Below, in pieces: positions 60,102-64,000 of a DNA stretch of 64,000 bases. Made by a program: the position numbers and the translations under genes. This DNA is from Porphyrobacter sp. LM 6 (GTDB lineage Bacteria > Pseudomonadota > Alphaproteobacteria > Sphingomonadales > Sphingomonadaceae): the NCBI RefSeq assembly GCF_001720465.1, contig NZ_CP017113.1, positions 124,001 to 188,000 on the forward strand. The letters run 5' to 3'. Position 1 is the first letter of the stretch. The number at the start of each line of letters is the position of its first letter. The notes beneath the pieces were generated by a model, which saw only the letters and a list, made by a program, of their open reading frames with translations, searched no databases and had not been told where the DNA came from.

Positions 60102-61538
60102 TTAGTTGTAGGCGCGCTCCCCGTGTTCGGAGATGTCGAGGCCGTTGGTTTCGGCTTCGGCGTCGGGACGCAGCCCGATGGTGTACTTGAGGGCGAGGAA
60201 CAGCACCGCCGAGACGACACCGGTCCAGGCAACGGTCACGCCGACTGCGTAGATCTGGGTGGTCACCTGACCGACGAGGTCGAAGGCGCCAGCCTTGGCC
60301 ACCGGTGCGGTGTAATCGATCCAGCCCTGGCCGCCGAGCGCGGGGTCGGCGACAATGCCGGTCCCGATCGCGCCGACGATCCCGCCAACAGCGTGGATGC
60401 CGAAGACATCGAGGCTATCGTCGTAGTTGAGCTTGTTCTTCACCGTGGTGACGAAGAAGTAGCAGATCACCGAAGCCACAGCGCCGAGGATGATCGCGGT
60501 GCCGGGGTGGGCGAAGCCTGCCGCCGGAGTGATCGCCACGAGGCCAGCCACCACACCCGACACGCCGCCGAGGAGCGAGGGCTTCTTGTGGGTGACCTGC
60601 TCGATCATCGCCCACGCCGCACCCGCCGCAGCGGTGGCAACGAAGGTGTTGACGAAGGCGAGCGCGGCGAAGGCGTTCGATTCGAGCGCCGAGCCGGCGT
60701 TGAACCCGAACCAGCCGATCCACAGCAGCGAGGCGCCGATCATGGTCATCACCAGGCTGTGCGGGGGCATGGGCTCCTTCTTGTAGCCGATGCGCGGGCC
60801 GATCACGAGGCAGCCGACCAGACCGGCGATACCCGCATTGATGTGCACCACGGTGCCACCGGCGAAGTCGAGCGCGCCCCAGCCCCACAGCAGACCATAG
60901 TCGGTCGGTGCAGTGTGGAGGAAGTCCGGGCCGGCCCAGTACCACACCATGTGTGCGATCGGGAAATAGGCGAGTGTCATCCACGCGACCACGAAGATGA
61001 TCAGCGGGGTGAACTTCACGCGTTCCGCGAATGCGCCGACGATCAGCGCGGGGGTGATGCAGGCGAAGGTCATCTGGAACATCACGAAGACCAGCTCGGG
61101 CAGGTACACCCCGTTTGAGAAGGTCGCGGCGAAGGTTCCCGGGTTAACCCCGGCGAGGAAGGCCTTGTCGAGGCCGCCGATGAACAGCGGATCAACCAGA
61201 CTGTTGGTCGAGGTGAAGGCCAGCGAGTAGCCCCAGCCGAACCACACCAGTGCGGCCACACAGACGATGGTGAGCACCTGCATCAGCACGCTTAGCATGT
61301 TCTTGGCGCGCACCAGGCCGCCGTAGAATAGCGCCAGCGCGGGCACGCTCATCATCAGAACGAGGGCGGTCGACACCATCATCCAGGCGACATCGCCCTT
61401 ATCGACCATTTCGGCCGTGGGCGTGAACACCGCAGGCGCGGCGGCGGCGGCTTCGGCCGCCGGAGCGGCAAAGGCCGGCGCCGAGAGCATCGCTGCCCCG
61501 GTTGCCAGCGTCGCCGCGATGGAGAAAATACGCTTCAT
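60102..61538 (-). CDS. amtB: ammonium transporter
   Basis: A 478-residue Amt channel with a cleavable signal peptide (MKRIFSIAATLATGAAMLSAPAFA) and eleven expected helices. The conserved WGWGALDFAGGTVVHINAG contains the essential aspartate, and LVMTMIGASLLWIGWFGFNAGSAL and FGIHAVGGIVGAIGTGI contain the Amt-specific histidine helices. It lies 13 bp downstream of glnK, whose PII protein gates it. Transcription should start at the sigma-54 promoter at 61934-61950. Confidence 0.96.
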   Translation of the reverse strand: MKRIFSIAATLATGAAMLSAPAFAAPAAEAAAAAPAVFTPTAEMVDKGDVAWMMVSTALVLMMSVPALALFYGGLVRAKNMLSVLMQVLTIVCVAALVWFGWGYSLAFTSTNSLVDPLFIGGLDKAFLAGVNPGTFAATFSNGVYLPELVFVMFQMTFACITPALIVGAFAERVKFTPLIIFVVAWMTLAYFPIAHMVWYWAGPDFLHTAPTDYGLLWGWGALDFAGGTVVHINAGIAGLVGCLVIGPRIGYKKEPMPPHSLVMTMIGASLLWIGWFGFNAGSALESNAFAALAFVNTFVATAAAGAAWAMIEQVTHKKPSLLGGVSGVVAGLVAITPAAGFAHPGTAIILGAVASVICYFFVTTVKNKLNYDDSLDVFGIHAVGGIVGAIGTGIVADPALGGQGWIDYTAPVAKAGAFDLVGQVTTQIYAVGVTVAWTGVVSAVLFLALKYTIGLRPDAEAETNGLDISEHGERAYN

Positions 61539-61551
61539 TGCTTGGGTCCCC

Positions 61552-61902
<351 letters not shown>

Positions 61903-61933
61903 TTACGCCGGATCATTCCGGTCGGAGGGACTG

Positions 61934-61950
61934 CAGCAACAAGCGTGCCA
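61934..61950 (-). promoter_or_regulatory. sigma-54 promoter of glnK-amtB
   Basis: On the minus strand the sequence reads TGGCACGCTTGTTGCTG, a full match to the -24/-12 consensus TGGCAC-N5-TTGC, with GG and GC exactly 10 bases apart. It lies 44 bp upstream of the glnK start. The GCAA-TAT-TTGC inverted repeat near 62050 further upstream could be part of an NtrC-type enhancer. The cognate rpoN is at 21301. Confidence 0.88.
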
Positions 61951-62086
61951 GAATCACCAAAACACCCTGACCCCGCGGAATCAGCGCGATTCTTCGCATC
62001 TGCAGCAGAAAATCTGCCTAATTTTTGAGCGCGTGATTAACGATTGGGCAATATTTGCGCCGTGCGCGCGAAAAAACGCTCAACGT

Positions 62087-62662
62087 TCAGTCCGCATCGC
62101 CGCAAATGTAGCGATCGGTGGCGCGGGTCGGCAGGCCATCGATGCTGCGGGTGCGCTTTGCCATCTTGGCCTCCCACTCGGCCGGGTCGGATTGTCGGTG
62201 CGCCTTCTTGAGCGTCTCGCGCTCGCCTTCGAGGGACATGAACGGCACGCCCCACCCGCATGAGGTCTGCACGCTTTCGACCGCGATGTCGAAGATCTGG
62301 CGCGTCCCTGGCAGCAGCGTGAACTGGCCCGCCAGCTCATCCCATCCGGCATCCTGCGGCAGCACCGGCCGGCCGCGCCCGTAAATCCTCAGGATCAGCG
62401 CCGGCTGCTGGAAGTTGCAGAACATCACCGTGATCCGGCCCGGATCGGCCTGATCGGCAGCAAGGTGCGCGTGGGTCTCGTTTCCCGACCCGCCAAGGTC
62501 GAGATAGGCCACCCGGGTGGGCGAGAGGACACGGAAGGCATCATAGCCCTTGGGGCTGAGGTTGATCCGCCCCTCGCCCGCCGCCGTCGCAACGAAGAAC
62601 ACCGGCTGGGCGGTGATCATGGCGATGTGCTTGTCGTTCAGTGCCTCGAAGAACTCCGCCAT
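62087..62662 (-). CDS. pyridoxamine 5'-phosphate oxidase family protein
   Basis: A 191-residue flavin-reductase/PNPOx split-barrel protein: AMITAQPVFFVATAAGEGRINLSPKGYDAFRVLSPTRVAYLDLGGSGNETHAHLAAD and GRITVMFCNFQQPALILRIYGRG. This is the general-stress FMN-binding type rather than PdxH, because the PLP-binding signature is missing. It is followed in the same direction by nothing close; its own start lies 17 bp after the alpha/beta hydrolase stop. Confidence 0.88.
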   Translation of the reverse strand: MAEFFEALNDKHIAMITAQPVFFVATAAGEGRINLSPKGYDAFRVLSPTRVAYLDLGGSGNETHAHLAADQADPGRITVMFCNFQQPALILRIYGRGRPVLPQDAGWDELAGQFTLLPGTRQIFDIAVESVQTSCGWGVPFMSLEGERETLKKAHRQSDPAEWEAKMAKRTRSIDGLPTRATDRYICGDAD

Positions 62663-62679
62663 CGCCTGTCTCCCTCAGC

Positions 62680-63561
62680 CTAGAGAAAATCGCGCAAGGT
62701 GGTGATGAAGCGGTCGAACTGGTCGTGATGGAGCCAGTGGCCCGCCTTCTCGAACTCGATCACCTCGGCGGTCTTGAAATGGACGATGCGCCCGTCCTTG
62801 GCCGGGTTCGAAGCCCAGCTATCCGCACCATAGAGCAGCAACGTCGGGCACGTGATCGCGCCCCACAGCGCCTCGACAAACTCGTCGCCGATATCCTCGA
62901 CCGGCCAGACGTTGAGGTGCGGATCGAACTTCCAGCTATAGGTGCCGTCCTCGTTACGGTTGACGCCGTGGACGGTCAGATGCCGCGCCTGCTCCTCGGT
63001 GAGGTAGGCGTTCTCCTCGATCATGCGGGCGAAAGCCGCTTCGATGCTTTCGTACTTGCGCGGGGTGCGCCCTGCGGCCTTGCGCTTCTTCTCGATCCAT
63101 TCGGCGAGCCGCTCCGGATAGGGCGTCGCGCGCTGCTTGGCCCGCATCTCGGGTGATGGGCCGAGACCCTCGATCGCCACGAGCTTGGTCACCATATCGG
63201 GGAAGGCGCCCGCATAGCGCAGCGCGACATTGCCGCCCATCGAATGCGCCACCATCCGCACCGGGCCGACGCCAAGCTGATGGATCAGCTGCGCCAGATC
63301 ATAGACCATGTCGGCAGCGGAATAGACTCCGTCCGAAACCCAGTCGCTATCGCCGTGGCCACGGTGGTCCATCGCGATGACGTGGTAATCCTCGCGCAGC
63401 GCCTCGGCGGTCCAGTCCCACGAACGCGCATGATCGCGACCGCCATGCACCAGCACCAGCGGCGGCTTACCCCTACCGCCCCAATCGACATAATTGAGGC
63501 GAAGGCGCTGCGAGATGAAGGTCTGCGACGTCGGTCCGGTGTGATGCATGGGCCTTGCCAT
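62680..63561 (-). CDS. alpha/beta hydrolase
   Basis: A 293-residue hydrolase starting near 63561 (ATG at 63549 also possible). The fold shows LVLVHGGRDHARSWDW (HG oxyanion), AMDHRGHGDSDWV, the nucleophile elbow AHSMGGNVAL and a late histidine in KAGHWLHHDQ. It is of the epoxide hydrolase/haloperoxidase-like branch without halide-specific features. The start of this gene lies just after the prfC stop (63588), so the two are probably co-transcribed. Confidence 0.88.
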   Translation of the reverse strand: MARPMHHTGPTSQTFISQRLRLNYVDWGGRGKPPLVLVHGGRDHARSWDWTAEALREDYHVIAMDHRGHGDSDWVSDGVYSAADMVYDLAQLIHQLGVGPVRMVAHSMGGNVALRYAGAFPDMVTKLVAIEGLGPSPEMRAKQRATPYPERLAEWIEKKRKAAGRTPRKYESIEAAFARMIEENAYLTEEQARHLTVHGVNRNEDGTYSWKFDPHLNVWPVEDIGDEFVEALWGAITCPTLLLYGADSWASNPAKDGRIVHFKTAEVIEFEKAGHWLHHDQFDRFITTLRDFL

Positions 63562-63587
63562 GCCGCGAACCCGCACGGCCCGCAAGC

Positions 63588-64000
63588 CTACCTTTCCTTC
63601 GTGGCCGAGAAGGTCAGTTCGGGGTTCTTCTCGACCTGATAGCTTACGTCCCACGGGCTCTTGGCCATGAACACATAGTCACCATCACGGTCGCGGGCGA
63701 GATTGGCGCGGTTGAAGCTGGCGAACGCATCCAGGGCCTTGTCGTCGCCCTTGATCCAGCGCGCGGTGGCGAAGGGCGAAGGTTCGAGCACGGCTTCGAC
63801 CTTGTACTCCGCCTCGAGCCGCGAGATCAGCACTTCGAGCTGCAACTGGCCGACCACGCCGACGATGTGCTGCGAGCCGATTTCGGGGTGGAATACCTGG
63901 ATCACGCCCTCTTCCGAAAGGTCGTCGAGCGCCTTGCGCAGCTGCTTCGTCTTGGTCGGGTCGCGCAATTGCACGCGGCGCAGAATCTCCGGCGCGAAGT
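63588..64000 (-). CDS. prfC: peptide chain release factor 3, C-terminal part (gene continues past the window)
   Basis: About 137 residues at the 3' end of a gene that runs off the right edge. FAPEILRRVQLRDPTKTKQLRKALDDLSEEGVIQVF, GSQHIVGVVGQLQLEVLISRLEAEYKVEAVLEPSPFATARW and the ending match the last domain of RF3, the translational GTPase that recycles RF1 and RF2. RF1 is encoded at 16.5 kb. The GTPase domain lies outside the window. Confidence 0.93.
   Translation of the reverse strand, partial: FAPEILRRVQLRDPTKTKQLRKALDDLSEEGVIQVFHPEIGSQHIVGVVGQLQLEVLISRLEAEYKVEAVLEPSPFATARWIKGDDKALDAFASFNRANLARDRDGDYVFMAKSPWDVSYQVEKNPELTFSATKER

Overview
The window looks like a stretch of chromosome from a GC-rich alphaproteobacterium of the order Sphingomonadales, most likely an Erythrobacteraceae (Erythrobacter/Porphyrobacter-like). 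The evidence is the combination of a CtrA/DivK cell-cycle pair, a soluble serine palmitoyltransferase with its own acyl carrier protein (sphingolipid synthesis), one-cysteine DksA, DUF4167, DUF3572 and HIG1-type small proteins, and hundreds of bases of GC-rich third-codon-position coding on both strands. No insertion sequence, prophage, CRISPR array, rRNA or tRNA gene was seen. Almost everything is core metabolism and information processing.

Layout. 0-7 kb: a class A beta-lactamase-like hydrolase, an Ala-rich lipoprotein, polA, a parS site and a CDC48-type AAA ATPase. 7-12 kb: a five-gene, translationally coupled CoA-transferase operon (scoA, HAD-like lipoprotein, scoB, esterase, CaiB/BaiF) behind a 500-bp leader rich in TGCAA boxes. 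12-20 kb: metK, lnt, DUF4167, prmC-prfA, a REP-like repeat pair, hisS, ppa. 20-24 kb: lptB-rpoN, then ctrA with CtrA-box-like and GANTC sites upstream, then a membrane-anchored LuxR-type regulator. 24-34 kb: trmB, a second parS, maeB, mutS, 3-hydroxybutyryl-CoA dehydrogenase, pduO-type adenosyltransferase, gluQRS and an HNH gene, with a cluster of DnaA-box-like sequences between the last two. 34-41 kb: a kynABU operon, a peptide-binding protein, PilZ and DksA proteins, and a third parS inside a small Sel1-like gene. 41-49 kb: a DUF3572-HAD-RidA-GDPD-GNAT operon, divK, a DUF5706 (Pycsar-effector-like) membrane protein, ACP-SPT, a frameshifted HTH gene and an OmpA porin. 49-64 kb: an MFS transporter, a frameshifted queC, hslO, argF-argD, a twin cold-shock protein, a sterol desaturase, a GMC oxidoreductase, amtB-glnK behind a textbook sigma-54 promoter, a PNPOx-like protein, an alpha/beta hydrolase and the 3' part of prfC.

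The most interesting non-coding theme is replication and segregation. Three sites matching the ParB consensus TGTTNCACGTGNAACA lie at 4738, 25354 and 40892. Two of them are flanked by short arrays of a GGGTCTAG-type repeat with an 11-bp period. A three-box DnaA-like cluster sits at 33518-33555, between the second and third parS. Together with ctrA and divK, this suggests that the window is close to the chromosome origin. A second theme is a chain-of-hairpins element found twice (19786-19876 and 59854-59950), with a compensatory base-pair change between copies.

Three genes carry apparent lesions: queC (single-base loss in a G6 tract within the PP-loop motif), a small HTH gene at 47243 (frameshift), and a DUF3572 gene whose conserved N-terminus has no standard start codon. 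All start sites and functions are from reading the sequence only; no database search was run.
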